Shown: piece by piece, positions 16,168 through 24,675 of the stretch
How the letters are laid out: each line of letters begins with the position of its first letter
Numbering within the stretch: position 1 is the first letter of the stretch
Origin: Microbacterium arborescens
GTDB lineage: Bacteria; Actinomycetota; Actinomycetes; Actinomycetales; Microbacteriaceae
Length of the DNA: 64,000 bases
Direction of reading: 5' to 3'
NCBI GenBank assembly: GCA_003339645.1
Contig: QNUV01000099.1
Location: 186,001-250,000 of the forward strand
Notes under the pieces: generated by a model
Told to the model about the DNA's origin: nothing
What the model saw: only the letters and a program-made list of their open reading frames with translations
The model's database searches: none
Program-made: the position numbers and the translations under genes

Positions 16168-17187
16168 ATGACCCACGGAACCAGCACGCAGGTCCGTCTC
16201 GCACACCGCCCCCAGGGCTGGCCGACGCCCGAGGACTTCTCGATCGAGCGCGTCGAGCTGAGCGATCCCGCGCCGGGCGAGGTGCGCGTGGCCAACGAGT
16301 TCGTCTCCGTCGACCCGTACATGCGCGGACGTATGAACGACGTCCGCAGCTACGTCCCCCCGTACGCCCTCGGCGACGTGATCACCGGCGGCGCGATCGG
16401 CCGCGTCGTGGCGAGCGCGTCGGACGACCTGCCCGTGGGCACCGTCGTGCTGCATCAGCACGGGTGGTCGGATGTCGTGCAGGCCGACGCCTCGACGTTC
16501 CGCGCCGTCCCCGAGGTGCCGGGCCTGCCCCTGTCGGTGCGGCTGCACATCCTCGGGATGACGGGCCTGACCGCCTACGTCGGACTCACCGCGATCGCGC
16601 ACATGAAGCCGGGTGACACCGTGTTCGTCTCGGGAGCGGCCGGAGCCGTCGGCACCGCCGTCGGCCAGATCGCGAAGCTCCTCGGCGCGGGCCGCGTCAT
16701 CGGCTCGGCGGGCTCCGCCGAGAAGGTCGCGCTGCTCACCGAGAAGTACGGCTACGACGCAGCCTTCAACTACAAGGACGCCCCCGTCCGCGAGCAGCTC
16801 GCCGCGCATGCTCCCGACGGCGTCGACGTGTTCTTCGACAACGTGGGCGGTGACCACCTCGAGGCCGCGCTCGACGTCATGAACACCGGCGGACGCCTGG
16901 CGCTCTGCGGCGCGATCACGGGCTACAACACCACCGAGAAGACCCCCGGGCCCGACAACATGGCCAACATGATCACCCGCGGTCTCACCGCGACCGGCTT
17001 CACGCTGGCCGCCTACCTCCACCTGGCGCCGGAGTTCACCGAGAAGATGACCGCCTGGTTCGCCGAGGGCAAGATCGCCTACGACGAGACCATCGTCGAC
17101 GGCATCGAGAACACCGTCGACGCCTTCCTCGCGATGATGCGCGGCGCCAACACCGGCAAGATGCTCGTGCGGACCTCCGCGCGGTAA
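16168..17187 (+). CDS. NADP-dependent zinc-free MDR reductase (CurA/prostaglandin-reductase-like)
   Basis: 339-residue medium-chain dehydrogenase/reductase of the leukotriene B4 dehydrogenase / CurA / YncB group. These reduce alpha,beta-unsaturated carbonyls or nitroalkenes with NADPH in the cytosol. Diagnostic segments are the N-terminal SVDPYMRGRMND, the nucleotide-binding VFVSGAAGAVGTAVGQIAKLLGAGRVIG (around residues 150-180), the subgroup-specific YKDAPVREQL and VDVFFDNVGGDHLEAAL. The zinc-ligand Cys residues of true alcohol dehydrogenases are absent, as expected. GAAGGAG stands upstream of ATG 16168. Co-regulation with DUF1304 by the divergent TetR suggests a detoxification role. Confidence 0.93.
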   Translation: MTHGTSTQVRLAHRPQGWPTPEDFSIERVELSDPAPGEVRVANEFVSVDPYMRGRMNDVRSYVPPYALGDVITGGAIGRVVASASDDLPVGTVVLHQHGWSDVVQADASTFRAVPEVPGLPLSVRLHILGMTGLTAYVGLTAIAHMKPGDTVFVSGAAGAVGTAVGQIAKLLGAGRVIGSAGSAEKVALLTEKYGYDAAFNYKDAPVREQLAAHAPDGVDVFFDNVGGDHLEAALDVMNTGGRLALCGAITGYNTTEKTPGPDNMANMITRGLTATGFTLAAYLHLAPEFTEKMTAWFAEGKIAYDETIVDGIENTVDAFLAMMRGANTGKMLVRTSAR

Positions 17188-17192
17188 GCCCT

Positions 17193-17249
17193 CGAGCCGA
17201 CCGAAAAGGCGGTGACGCTTCGCGCGTCACCGCCTTTCGCGTCGGCTCG
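17193..17249. terminator. Bidirectional terminator hairpin, copy 1
   Basis: Core stem GGCGGTGACGC / GCGTCACCGCC, with flanking AAA / TTT and outer CGAGCCGAC / GTCGGCTCG arms. It lies between the convergent reductase and HAD phosphatase genes. A near-identical hairpin occurs at 23130-23185. Confidence 0.8.
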
Positions 17250-17265
17250 ACGACGGACGAAGCCG

Positions 17266-17898
17266 TCACCCCCGCAGGTGCAAGCTGCCGTCTCGCCACT
17301 CGGCGGAGCGGAGGTCGTCGATCCGGGCGTCGACGACGGCGGTACCGAGATGGTCCCCCACGCCGACGACCCATCCCGCTCCGGCGGCGCGAGCCGAACG
17401 CACGCCGGCCTCGGCATCCTCGAACACGACGCATCGCGCAATGTCGACGCCGAGCAGCGCGGCGCCGGCGAGGTAGGGCTCAGGGTCGGGCTTACCGCGA
17501 CCGACGTCCTCCGCCGCAACGAGCGCGGACGGGACGGGATGCCGTGCGGCCGCGAGTCGCCGGCGCGCCAGCTCGCGCGTGGCCGAGGTCACCACGGCCC
17601 ACATCCCCGACGGGATGCGCGAGGTCAGGGCGACCGAGCCGGGGATCGGCTCCGTCAGCGCGGCGGATGCGACCTCCGCCTCATCGAGAGCGGCGACGGC
17701 CTCGTCGCGCAGCCCTGCCGCCACGAGCGTCGCGACGGTGTCGGCGGCGCGCACCCCGTGCTCGATCTGCGTGCGGAAGTCGAACCCCGGGGCGTACCGC
17801 GTCGCCCAGGCGTCCCAGGCGGTGGCGGCGGCCTCGAGCGAGTCGACGAGCACGCCGTCGCAGTCGAACAGCACGGCACTCGGGGTGATGGCGGTCAC
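17266..17898 (-). CDS. HAD-family sugar-phosphatase-like hydrolase
   Basis: 210-residue haloacid-dehalogenase hydrolase of the beta-phosphoglucomutase/phosphatase (subfamily IA) type. All motifs are visible: the catalytic loop VLFDCDGVLVDS (nucleophile and acid Asp), motif II Thr/Ser in VVTSAT, the motif III Lys in GKPDPEPY and motif IV VVFEDAEAG. Cap insertion is alpha-helical (about residues 18-80). Substrates of the group are sugar phosphates or phosphoglycolate. GTG 17898 has GGAG about seven bases upstream and fits the start of the core fold; an upstream ATG would add 16 weak residues. It follows the PTS IIC gene by 58 bases and is probably the last gene of that operon, perhaps dephosphorylating the imported sugar phosphate. 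Confidence 0.88.
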   Translation of the reverse strand: MTAITPSAVLFDCDGVLVDSLEAAATAWDAWATRYAPGFDFRTQIEHGVRAADTVATLVAAGLRDEAVAALDEAEVASAALTEPIPGSVALTSRIPSGMWAVVTSATRELARRRLAAARHPVPSALVAAEDVGRGKPDPEPYLAGAALLGVDIARCVVFEDAEAGVRSARAAGAGWVVGVGDHLGTAVVDARIDDLRSAEWRDGSLHLRG

Positions 17899-17955
17899 AG
17901 GAGGCTCCAGGGAGGAGGATGCCGCCGGGGCGGACCCCGGCGGCATCGATTCGGT

Positions 17956-19368
17956 TCAGCGGGACGTGGCTGCGGGGGCCGGAGTCGCGTCGGCCTCGGC
18001 TTCCGCCGCCTTCCGCCGGTCGCGACCGCGCAGGGCGAAGGTCGTGCCGTAGAGCGCGACGAGGGCGACAGCGAGCGCGACGATGACGGCGATCTGCCCG
18101 CCGGCACCGGAGACGCCACCGAGGATCAGGCCGAAGACGCCGTAGTCCGAGTCGGAGAAGGTCGAGTTGGAGAACCCGATGTCGCCGAGGACCGGCAGCA
18201 GGAACAGCGGCAGGAAGGTGATCGCCACGCCGTTGGAGAAGGCTCCGAGGACGGCGCCCCGGCGACCGCCGACGGCGTTGCCGATCACGCCCGAGGCGGC
18301 ACCCGTCATGAAGTGCGCCACGACGCCGGGGATGATGATCGCTGTGCCGAGCGCTGCCATCCCGAGCATGCCGACGATGCCGCCGACGAAGCTCGCGAGG
18401 AACCCGATGAGCACCGCGTTAGGAGCGAAGGGGAAGACGATCGGCACGTCGAGCGCGGGCTTGGCGTTCTTCACGAGCTTCTCGGAGATGCCCTTGAAGG
18501 CGGGCACGATCTCGGCGAGCACGACGCGCACGCCGGCGAGGATGATGAAGACGCCGGCCGAGAACGTCGCGGCCTGCAGAGCGAGGAAGACGATGAAGTT
18601 CTGTCCGTTCGACAGCTCCCCCTCGATGTACGCGGCCCCCGCGAACAGCCCGACGATGATGTAGATCACGGCCATCGAGAGCGCGACGATCACGGTCGTG
18701 TCGCGGAGGAAGCCGAGCCCGCTGGGGAACGAGATCTCCTCGGTCGACTTCGAACGTCCCTTGCCTCGGGTGAGCAGGGCGACGAGACCGCTGAGGGCGA
18801 CGCCGGCGCCGCCGGTGTGCCCGAGGGCGACGTCATCGCTGCCGGTCACGCGGCGCATGAAGGGCTGGACGAGAGCAGGCGAGACCACCATGTAGATGCC
18901 CTGTGCGATCGACCCCCAGAGCACGACGGCCCACGGCTCGAAGCCGGCGACCCCGAGGATGACGGCGAACATGGCCGCGATGTAGAACGCGACGTGACCC
19001 GACAGGTAGATGTACTTGAAGCGTGTGGTCGCCGCCAGCACGATGTTGACGATCATGCCGAAGAAGAAGATGAGCGCGGCGGCGGAGCCGTAGTCGAGCA
19101 GCACCTGGGCGACGATGGCCTCGTTGTTGGGGACGACGCCCTGCACGTTGAACGCGTGCTGGAACATCGCACCGAACGGATCGAGCGAGCCGACCACGAC
19201 GCCGGCGCCGGCGGCCAGCACGAGGAAGCCGACCAGGGTGCGGATCGTGCCCTTGAGGACGTCGCTGAACGGCTTCCCCTGCACGGCGAGACCGATCAGG
19301 GCGATGAGCGCGACGATGACCGCCGGCTGGGTGAAGATGTCGAGCAGGACATCGATGACAGCATCCAT
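17956..19368 (-). CDS. PTS ascorbate-type transporter subunit IIC (UlaA/SgaT family)
   Basis: 470-residue multi-spanning permease of the L-ascorbate/SgaT PTS family, with about ten transmembrane helices. It imports its sugar while IIB transfers phosphate to it. Family segments seen are GLAVQGKPFSDVLKGTIRTLVGFLVL near the N-terminus, MFQHAFNVQGVVPNNEAIV, HTGGAGVALSG in the middle and GAFSNGVAITFLPLFLLPVLGDIGF near the end. A basic, Ala-rich cytosolic tail closes the protein. It lies upstream of the phosphatase gene and downstream of IIB and IIA. No ascorbate-degradation genes (UlaD/E/F/G type) are present, so the substrate may be another pentose-like compound. Confidence 0.93.
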   Translation of the reverse strand: MDAVIDVLLDIFTQPAVIVALIALIGLAVQGKPFSDVLKGTIRTLVGFLVLAAGAGVVVGSLDPFGAMFQHAFNVQGVVPNNEAIVAQVLLDYGSAAALIFFFGMIVNIVLAATTRFKYIYLSGHVAFYIAAMFAVILGVAGFEPWAVVLWGSIAQGIYMVVSPALVQPFMRRVTGSDDVALGHTGGAGVALSGLVALLTRGKGRSKSTEEISFPSGLGFLRDTTVIVALSMAVIYIIVGLFAGAAYIEGELSNGQNFIVFLALQAATFSAGVFIILAGVRVVLAEIVPAFKGISEKLVKNAKPALDVPIVFPFAPNAVLIGFLASFVGGIVGMLGMAALGTAIIIPGVVAHFMTGAASGVIGNAVGGRRGAVLGAFSNGVAITFLPLFLLPVLGDIGFSNSTFSDSDYGVFGLILGGVSGAGGQIAVIVALAVALVALYGTTFALRGRDRRKAAEAEADATPAPAATSR

Positions 19369-19427
19369 CGCGGATGCTCCTTTCGTCGGTGAAAGCGTCG
19401 GGTGGAGAGAGGGAGGGTCGGGTCGGG

Positions 19428-19709
19428 TCAGGAGTGCCGCTTGACGGCCTCATCGACCTTCGTCCGGAGCTCCGCGAGGTCGATGATGCTGTCGAGCGCG
19501 ACGACGTCGTCGCCGAGGCCGCTCGCGGCCTCGGCGATGTCGCGGCCGACGAAGATGGTGTCGGCGTCGCCCCGGGCGACCGAGCCGAGGTCGGCGTGAT
19601 CGACGGTGATGCCGGAGACTCCCAGCTCCTTCAGCACCTTCTCGATGTTCATGTGCACCATGAAGCTGCTGCCGAGGCCGGAGCTGCAGACGGCGAGAAA
19701 CTTGGTCAT
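19428..19709 (-). CDS. PTS ascorbate-type subunit IIB
   Basis: 93-residue phosphotransferase subunit. The phospho-Cys is Cys8 in the P-loop-like FLAVCSSGLGSSFMV. Phosphate passes from IIA to this Cys and then to the sugar bound in IIC. The length is normal for the SgaB/UlaB family (about 90-100). Its start overlaps the IIA stop by four bases, so the two are translationally coupled; IIC follows 59 bases downstream. Confidence 0.92.
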   Translation of the reverse strand: MTKFLAVCSSGLGSSFMVHMNIEKVLKELGVSGITVDHADLGSVARGDADTIFVGRDIAEAASGLGDDVVALDSIIDLAELRTKVDEAVKRHS

Positions 19710-20158
19710 CGGATGACTCCTGTCGTGAGGGCCGCGCGGACGTCGGCTGTGGTTCGGGCGGAAAGCAGAACTGCACGGGCGCGGTCGTCGCTGAGCAGTC
19801 GGGCGAGCTCTGACATCGTCGAGAGATGCGACTCGGTGTCGGTCGCCGCCAGGCAGAAGAAGAGGGTGATGGGGTGGGCCTCTTCGTCGTTCAGCAGAAC
19901 GGCGGGGTCGACCCAGAGCGCGGAGAGCCCCGTGCGCACGACACCCTTCTCGGGGCGGGTGTGGGCCAGCGCGATGCCGAACCCGAGATCGATGTAGGTG
20001 CCGCCGCCTGCGATCGACTCGATCATCGCGTCGATGTACGAGCGCGTGATGGAGCCGTCATCGAGAAGCGGTCGGCTGACCGTCTCGATGGCCGTGCGCC
20101 ATCCGTCGAGGTCGGTCGCGAACTGGATGCGGTCGTCGCTGAGCTGTTCGATGAGCAT
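19706..20158 (-). CDS. PTS subunit IIA (mannitol/fructose/ascorbate type)
   Basis: 150-residue cytosolic IIA domain protein. The phospho-His is His66 in GFGIALAHTRPE, the signature of the fructose/mannitol/ascorbate IIA family, preceded by the Gly-rich GGGTYIDLG. It receives phosphate from HPr and passes it to the IIB Cys. It is the first structural gene of the PTS operon, 14 bases after the GntR stop, and the IIB start overlaps its stop. HPr and enzyme I are not encoded in this window. Confidence 0.92.
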   Translation of the reverse strand: MLIEQLSDDRIQFATDLDGWRTAIETVSRPLLDDGSITRSYIDAMIESIAGGGTYIDLGFGIALAHTRPEKGVVRTGLSALWVDPAVLLNDEEAHPITLFFCLAATDTESHLSTMSELARLLSDDRARAVLLSARTTADVRAALTTGVIR

Positions 20159-20171
20159 GGGGTCCTTCCGG

Positions 20172-20918
20172 TCAGACGCCGGGCCGAGGGCCGTGGAGCG
20201 TGAGGGAGATCTCGCTGTTCTCCGGAGCGTGGCGTGCCGTGCCGAAGGCGACCGGGGTGCCGTCGGCGTCGAACACGAGGGAATCGATGGTGAGCAGCCG
20301 CAGGCCGGCGCTCACCCCGAGGTTCAACGCCACGTCCGGCGCCGCCTCGTCGACGCGCACCGTCATGTCGTTGCGGACGAGACTGACGCCGTACTGCTCC
20401 TGCAGGAAGGCGTACAGCGACTGATCCGAGAAGTCACCGGTGTACACCCCGGGGTACCGGGCGTGCGGAACCCACGTGAACACGTGCTGGTGGAGCTGGC
20501 CGTTGACGTAGCGCAGACGGACGAGCTCGACCACGCCCTCCCCCTCCTCGAGTTCGAGGAGGCGGGCCACCTGGGCGCCGGCGGGCACGAGCTCCTGACG
20601 GAGCACGCGGGTCGTGACGACGTTGCCCGCGCTCGTCTGCTGACGGTGGAACCCGGTGACGACGTCGGCGAAGTGCTCCGGGTAGTGATCGCCCGCAACC
20701 GGCTCGGTGACGAACGTGCCGCGGCCGTGCTCGCGAGCGAGCCATCCGTCCTGCACGAGCCCGTCGACGGCCTTGCGCAGGGTGATGCGGCTCACCTCGA
20801 ACTCCTCGCACAGCTCGGGCTCGGACGGCAGCCGGTCGCCGACGGCCATCTCGCGGATGCGTCGCAGGAGTTCGTCGTGGACGGCCCGGTACTTCGCGGT
20901 TCCGGTTGCTGTCACCAT
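20172..20918 (-). CDS. GntR/HutC-family regulator with UTRA domain
   Basis: 248-residue transcription factor. The winged helix at about residues 8-75 (ELLRRIREMAVGDRLPSEPELCEEFEVSRITLRKAVDGLVQDGWLAREHGRGTFV) is followed by a UTRA ligand-binding domain (about 95-240), which in HutC-type GntR proteins usually senses a sugar phosphate or related effector. AGGAGG stands a few bases before ATG 20918. It heads the PTS operon and is divergent from transketolase. Two ATGACnTCAT palindromes in the intergenic region (20948-20957 and 21023-21032) are its likely operators, one overlapping the transketolase start site. Confidence 0.93.
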   Translation of the reverse strand: MVTATGTAKYRAVHDELLRRIREMAVGDRLPSEPELCEEFEVSRITLRKAVDGLVQDGWLAREHGRGTFVTEPVAGDHYPEHFADVVTGFHRQQTSAGNVVTTRVLRQELVPAGAQVARLLELEEGEGVVELVRLRYVNGQLHQHVFTWVPHARYPGVYTGDFSDQSLYAFLQEQYGVSLVRNDMTVRVDEAAPDVALNLGVSAGLRLLTIDSLVFDADGTPVAFGTARHAPENSEISLTLHGPRPGV

Positions 20919-20947
20919 TGGTCGCCTCCTTGCTGCCTCGCGTCGTT

Positions 20948-20957
20948 ATGACGTCAT
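20948..20957. promoter_or_regulatory. GntR operator candidate 1 (ATGACGTCAT)
   Basis: Perfect 10-bp palindrome upstream of the GntR/PTS operon, with a similar site 75 bp away before transketolase. The pair brackets both divergent promoters. Confidence 0.5.
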
Positions 20958-21018
20958 GACTAATCCGAGGTCGATCATGCCTGAAACCGAGCTCCCCTGC
21001 AAGATTGCACCTCAGATT

Positions 21019-21032
21019 CATTATGACATCAT
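21019..21032 (+). promoter_or_regulatory. Transketolase promoter with overlapping GntR operator 2
   Basis: CATTAT (21019-21024) ends six bases before ATG 21031. The imperfect palindrome ATGACATCAT (21023-21032) overlaps both the -10 region and the predicted transcription start, so binding of the GntR protein would block initiation. Confidence 0.45.
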
Positions 21033-23115
21033 GATGACTATGGAGAATTTGATCTCGACGCCCGCCGCACCGGCCACCATCCCGGATACCACCGAAGTCA
21101 CCGAGCACGACGTCGTCGTCGCCGCCCGCCTGCTCGCTGCGGACGCCGTGGAGGCCGCTCGCTCCGGACACCCGGGCACCGCGATCGCCCTCGCGCCGAT
21201 CGCGACCGCGCTCTTCCAACGGCACATCGAGCACGACCCCGCCGACCCGGAGTGGCAGGGTCGTGACCGCTTCGTGCTGTCATGCGGGCACGCGAGCATC
21301 CTGCTGTACACGCAGCTCTTCCTCACCGGGTACGACGTCACGATCGATGACCTCCGCGCCTTCCGCACGCTCGGCTCGCGCACTCCCGGCCACCCCGAAC
21401 TCGGCCACACCGCCGGGGTCGAGACGACGACCGGGCCGCTCGGACAGGGCCTCGCCACCGCCGTCGGCATGGCCATGGGCATGCTGCACGAGCGGGCGAC
21501 CTTCGACCCCGACGCCCCGCGGGGCGCATCGCCCTTCGACCGGCACGTGTGGGTGCTCGCCTCCGATGGCGACCTGCAGGAGGGCATCTCGTACGAAGCC
21601 GGGGCCCTCGCGGGCCGTCATGGACTCGACAACCTCACCGTCGTGTACGACGACAACGACATCCAGATCGAGGGCGACACGCGCCTGACATCGTCGGAGG
21701 ACGTGGGCGCCCGCTTCCGCGCCCAGGGGTGGCACGTCGAGCGGATCGAGCTGGCCACGAACGGCGATGTCGACGTCGACGAGCTCGACCGCGTCCTGGG
21801 CGCACCGAACCCCATCGGCAAGCCGCGCCTGGTCATCCTGAAGTCGCAGATCGCGTATCCCTCGCCCGGAGCCCTCAACACCGCGGCATCCCACGGCGCC
21901 CCGCTGGGGGCCGCCGAGATCGGACTGCTGCGCGAGGCGCTCGGCACGCAAGCTGCGCCCTTCGACGTGAGCGAGGCGGTCCTGCGCCGTTCGCGCGTCG
22001 CGCGAGCGCGCGGTGCGCGTCTGCACGAGGCATGGGACGAGGCCTACTCGCGGTGGCAGGCATCGGATCCCGCTCGGGCCGACGCGCACGCCGCTTTCCG
22101 GGCGCGCCGTCTGCCCGACGACCTCGGCGCGCGGCTCCCCCGCTTCGACCCCGGTACGGAGGTGTCGACGCGCGACGCTTCGGGCGCCGCCATCCAGGCA
22201 CTCGCGCAGGCGCTGCCCGCGATGTGGGGCGGATCGGCCGATCTCGCCGAGCCCAACCGCACCGAGATCCACGCGGGCGGATCGTTCCTGCCCGAGGAGA
22301 CGGGCCTGGGAACGCGAGCGGGCCGCAACATCCACTGGGGCGTCCGCGAGCACGCGATGGGTGCCGCGATGAACGGCATCGCCCTCGCCGGCGGTTGGCG
22401 CGTCTTCGCCGGCACGTTCCTGGTGTTCAGCGACTATCAGCGCCCCGCGATCCGCCTGTCGGCGCTCATGGGGCTTCCGGTGACCTACCTGTGGTCGCAC
22501 GATTCGGTCGCGCTGGGTCAGGACGGTCCCACCCATCAGCCGATCGAGCACCTGGCGAGCCTGCGCGCGATGCCCGGCTTCACCGTGGTCCGCCCAGCCG
22601 ACGCGAACGAGACCGTGGCGGCATGGCATGCGATCGTCGAGGCGGACTCCCCCGCCGGGCTCGTGCTGGGCCGGCAGGGCGTGCCGGTGCTCGACATCCC
22701 CATCGATGACGTACGCGCCGGGGTCCGCCGCGGCGGCTACGTCGTGCGCGACGTCGCCGCTCCGGACGCCGTCATCATCGCGACCGGGAGCGAGGTCGGC
22801 CTCGCACTGTCGGCCGCCGAGGCGGCCGCCGCATCCGGCCTCCAGGTCCGGGTCGTGTCGATGCCGAGCCGTGAGTGGTTCCTGGCACAGGACGCCGCGT
22901 ACCGCGACGCGGTCCTGCCGCCGTCGCTCCACGCGCGAGTCGCGGTCGAGGCGGCGTCGCCGTTCGGCTGGCACGAGATCGTGGGCTCATCGGGCGCCGT
23001 GGTCGGCATCGACGAGTTCGGGCTCTCCGCTCCGGCGGCAGATGCTCTGCGCGAGCGCGGCATGACGCAGGAGCGGGTTCTCGACGCCCTCCGCTCCGTC
23101 ACCGCCCGGAGCTGA
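21031..23115 (+). CDS. tkt: Transketolase
   Basis: Thiamine-diphosphate enzyme of the non-oxidative pentose phosphate pathway that moves two-carbon ketol units between sugar phosphates. The 694-residue length is normal. Visible motifs are AARSGHPGTAIALAP, the substrate-contact loop in LGSRTPGHPE, GPLGQGLATAVGMA, the ThDP motif SDGDLQEGISYEA through DDNDIQIEGDT, SHGAPLG, and in the second domain GVREHAMGAAMNGIAL, THDSVALGQDGPTHQPIEHL-like residues and the C-terminal SFGW-type segment (here SPFGWHEIVG). There is no ribosome-binding site, so initiation at 21031 (or ATG 21040) is probably leaderless. Being divergent from the PTS operon under one GntR suggests a dedicated copy for a pentose-type PTS substrate rather than the housekeeping enzyme. 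Confidence 0.95.
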   Translation: MMTMENLISTPAAPATIPDTTEVTEHDVVVAARLLAADAVEAARSGHPGTAIALAPIATALFQRHIEHDPADPEWQGRDRFVLSCGHASILLYTQLFLTGYDVTIDDLRAFRTLGSRTPGHPELGHTAGVETTTGPLGQGLATAVGMAMGMLHERATFDPDAPRGASPFDRHVWVLASDGDLQEGISYEAGALAGRHGLDNLTVVYDDNDIQIEGDTRLTSSEDVGARFRAQGWHVERIELATNGDVDVDELDRVLGAPNPIGKPRLVILKSQIAYPSPGALNTAASHGAPLGAAEIGLLREALGTQAAPFDVSEAVLRRSRVARARGARLHEAWDEAYSRWQASDPARADAHAAFRARRLPDDLGARLPRFDPGTEVSTRDASGAAIQALAQALPAMWGGSADLAEPNRTEIHAGGSFLPEETGLGTRAGRNIHWGVREHAMGAAMNGIALAGGWRVFAGTFLVFSDYQRPAIRLSALMGLPVTYLWSHDSVALGQDGPTHQPIEHLASLRAMPGFTVVRPADANETVAAWHAIVEADSPAGLVLGRQGVPVLDIPIDDVRAGVRRGGYVVRDVAAPDAVIIATGSEVGLALSAAEAAAASGLQVRVVSMPSREWFLAQDAAYRDAVLPPSLHARVAVEAASPFGWHEIVGSSGAVVGIDEFGLSAPAADALRERGMTQERVLDALRSVTARS

Positions 23116-23129
23116 TCGACCTCATCCCT

Positions 23130-23185
23130 CGACCCGACCGAGAAGGCGGTGACGCTTCGTGCGTCACCGCCTTTCGCGTCGGCTC
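23130..23185. terminator. Bidirectional terminator hairpin, copy 2
   Basis: Nearly identical to 17193-17249: the same GGCGGTGACGC stem (one change in the loop-side arm), AAG/CTTT flanks and the same CGCGTCGGCTCG downstream. It lies between the convergent transketolase and MFS genes. Confidence 0.8.
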
Positions 23186-23193
23186 GGCGACCG

Positions 23194-24669
23194 TCAGCGC
23201 CCCGGCGTCGCGACGGGGGCCGGGCGGCGCACGAAGAACGTCAGCACCACCGCCGCCGAGGCGATGCATGCGCCGGTGACGAAGGCCGTGTGCACGCCCG
23301 ACGCGGTCGCCGCGACGGCATCCGCCCCGCCTGCCGCAGCCGCGGCTGCGCCGACCGACATCAGCGTCACGAACAGCGCGGTTCCCGCGGCACCGGCGAC
23401 CTGCTGCAGCGTGCTGACCGTCGCACTGCCGTGCGAGTAGAGACGCGTCGGCAGCGATCCCAGCGCCGAGGTGAGCAGCGGCGTGAAGACGCAGCCCAGG
23501 CCGAGGTTGAGCCCCATGTGCACCGCGATGATCCAGGCGATCGGGGTACCGACGCCGAAGGTCGTCATGCCCCACAGCGCCGAGGCGGCGACGATCATGC
23601 CCGGGATCACGAGCGGCGTCGGGCCGAACCGGTCGAACAGCGCACCGACAACGGGAGCGATGAGCCCCATGAGCACACCGCCGGGCAACAGCATCAGGCC
23701 GACCGTCAGGGTGTCGAGCCCCAGAACCTGCTGCAGGTAGATCGGCAACAGGATCAGCGACCCGAACAGAGCCGACATCACGACCACGACCAGCACGACG
23801 GCGAGGCTGAACGACCGCGACTGGAACGTCCGCAGGTCGAGCAGGGCCGCGTCGGTGCGCTGCAGCTTCAGCTGACGCGTGACGAAGGCGGCGAGCGAGA
23901 GGGCGCCGATGACGAGCGGGATCCAGACGGGCACCGGTGCGTGACCCGTCGCCGACTCCCCGATCGAGCTCAGCCCGAAGATCAGCCCGCCGAACCCGAG
24001 CGCCGACAGCACGACGGATCCGGCGTCGAAGCGCGCCTCGCGCGTCTCGGTGACGTTCTGTACCCAGATCGCACCGAGGCCGAGCGCGAGCAGCGCGATC
24101 GGCAGCACGAGCCAGAACATCCAGCGCCAGTCGAGCACAGACAGGATCAGACCCGACACGGTCGGGCCGATCGCCGGGGCGACGGCGATCACGATGCTGA
24201 TGACGCCCATCATCCGTCCGCGACGGGCGGGCTCGACGACGTTCAGCACGGTCGTCATCAGCAGCGGCATCATGATGGCCGTGCCGGACGCCTGCACGAC
24301 GCGTCCGGCGAGCAGCATGCCGAAGCCGGGCGCGAGCGCGGCGATCAGCGTCCCGGCGGCGAACAGCGACATCGCCGTGAAGAAGACGCCGCGGATCGGG
24401 AATCGCGCCAGCACATAGCCGGTCAGCGGGATGACGACGGCCATCGTCAGGAGGAAGCCGGTGGTGAGCCACTGCGCAGTCGCCGCGGTGATCTCGAGGT
24501 CGACCATGAGCCGCGGCAGGGCGACGCTCATGATCGTCTCGTTGAGGATGACCACGAACGCCGATGCGACGAGCAGGGCGATGACGGGGCCGGTGCGCCC
24601 GGATGTCGTGCGGGGAGGGGCCGATGTCGGGATGGCGGAGGTTTCGGGATGCTGCTGCTCGAGTGTCAC
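23194..24669 (-). CDS. MFS drug exporter, DHA2 (EmrB/QacA) family
   Basis: 491-residue proton-coupled exporter with about 14 hydrophobic helices. DHA2 landmarks are the helix-1 segment VVILNETIMSVALPRLMVDLEI, the loop 2-3 region with LTGYVLARFPIRGVF, the antiporter motif C-like stretch in helix 5 (IVIAVAPAIGPTVSGLIL followed by WRWMFWLVLP) and QQVAGAAGTALFVTLMS near the end. Start GTG 24669 carries a TAAGAT hexamer six bases upstream and lacks a ribosome-binding site. A TGGCAG-TCT-CTGCCA palindrome lies immediately upstream of that hexamer, and the divergent TetR gene is the evident repressor. The drug spectrum cannot be read from sequence. Confidence 0.93.
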   Translation of the reverse strand: MTLEQQHPETSAIPTSAPPRTTSGRTGPVIALLVASAFVVILNETIMSVALPRLMVDLEITAATAQWLTTGFLLTMAVVIPLTGYVLARFPIRGVFFTAMSLFAAGTLIAALAPGFGMLLAGRVVQASGTAIMMPLLMTTVLNVVEPARRGRMMGVISIVIAVAPAIGPTVSGLILSVLDWRWMFWLVLPIALLALGLGAIWVQNVTETREARFDAGSVVLSALGFGGLIFGLSSIGESATGHAPVPVWIPLVIGALSLAAFVTRQLKLQRTDAALLDLRTFQSRSFSLAVVLVVVVMSALFGSLILLPIYLQQVLGLDTLTVGLMLLPGGVLMGLIAPVVGALFDRFGPTPLVIPGMIVAASALWGMTTFGVGTPIAWIIAVHMGLNLGLGCVFTPLLTSALGSLPTRLYSHGSATVSTLQQVAGAAGTALFVTLMSVGAAAAAAGGADAVAATASGVHTAFVTGACIASAAVVLTFFVRRPAPVATPGR

Positions 24670-24675
24670 TCACTG

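Noticed and set aside
17212-19392. Long open frame opposite the HAD and PTS IIC genes (about 726 codons, plus strand)
   Set aside because: Asp/Glu/Arg-rich shadow of clearly identified genes on the minus strand; it has no promoter or ribosome-binding site.
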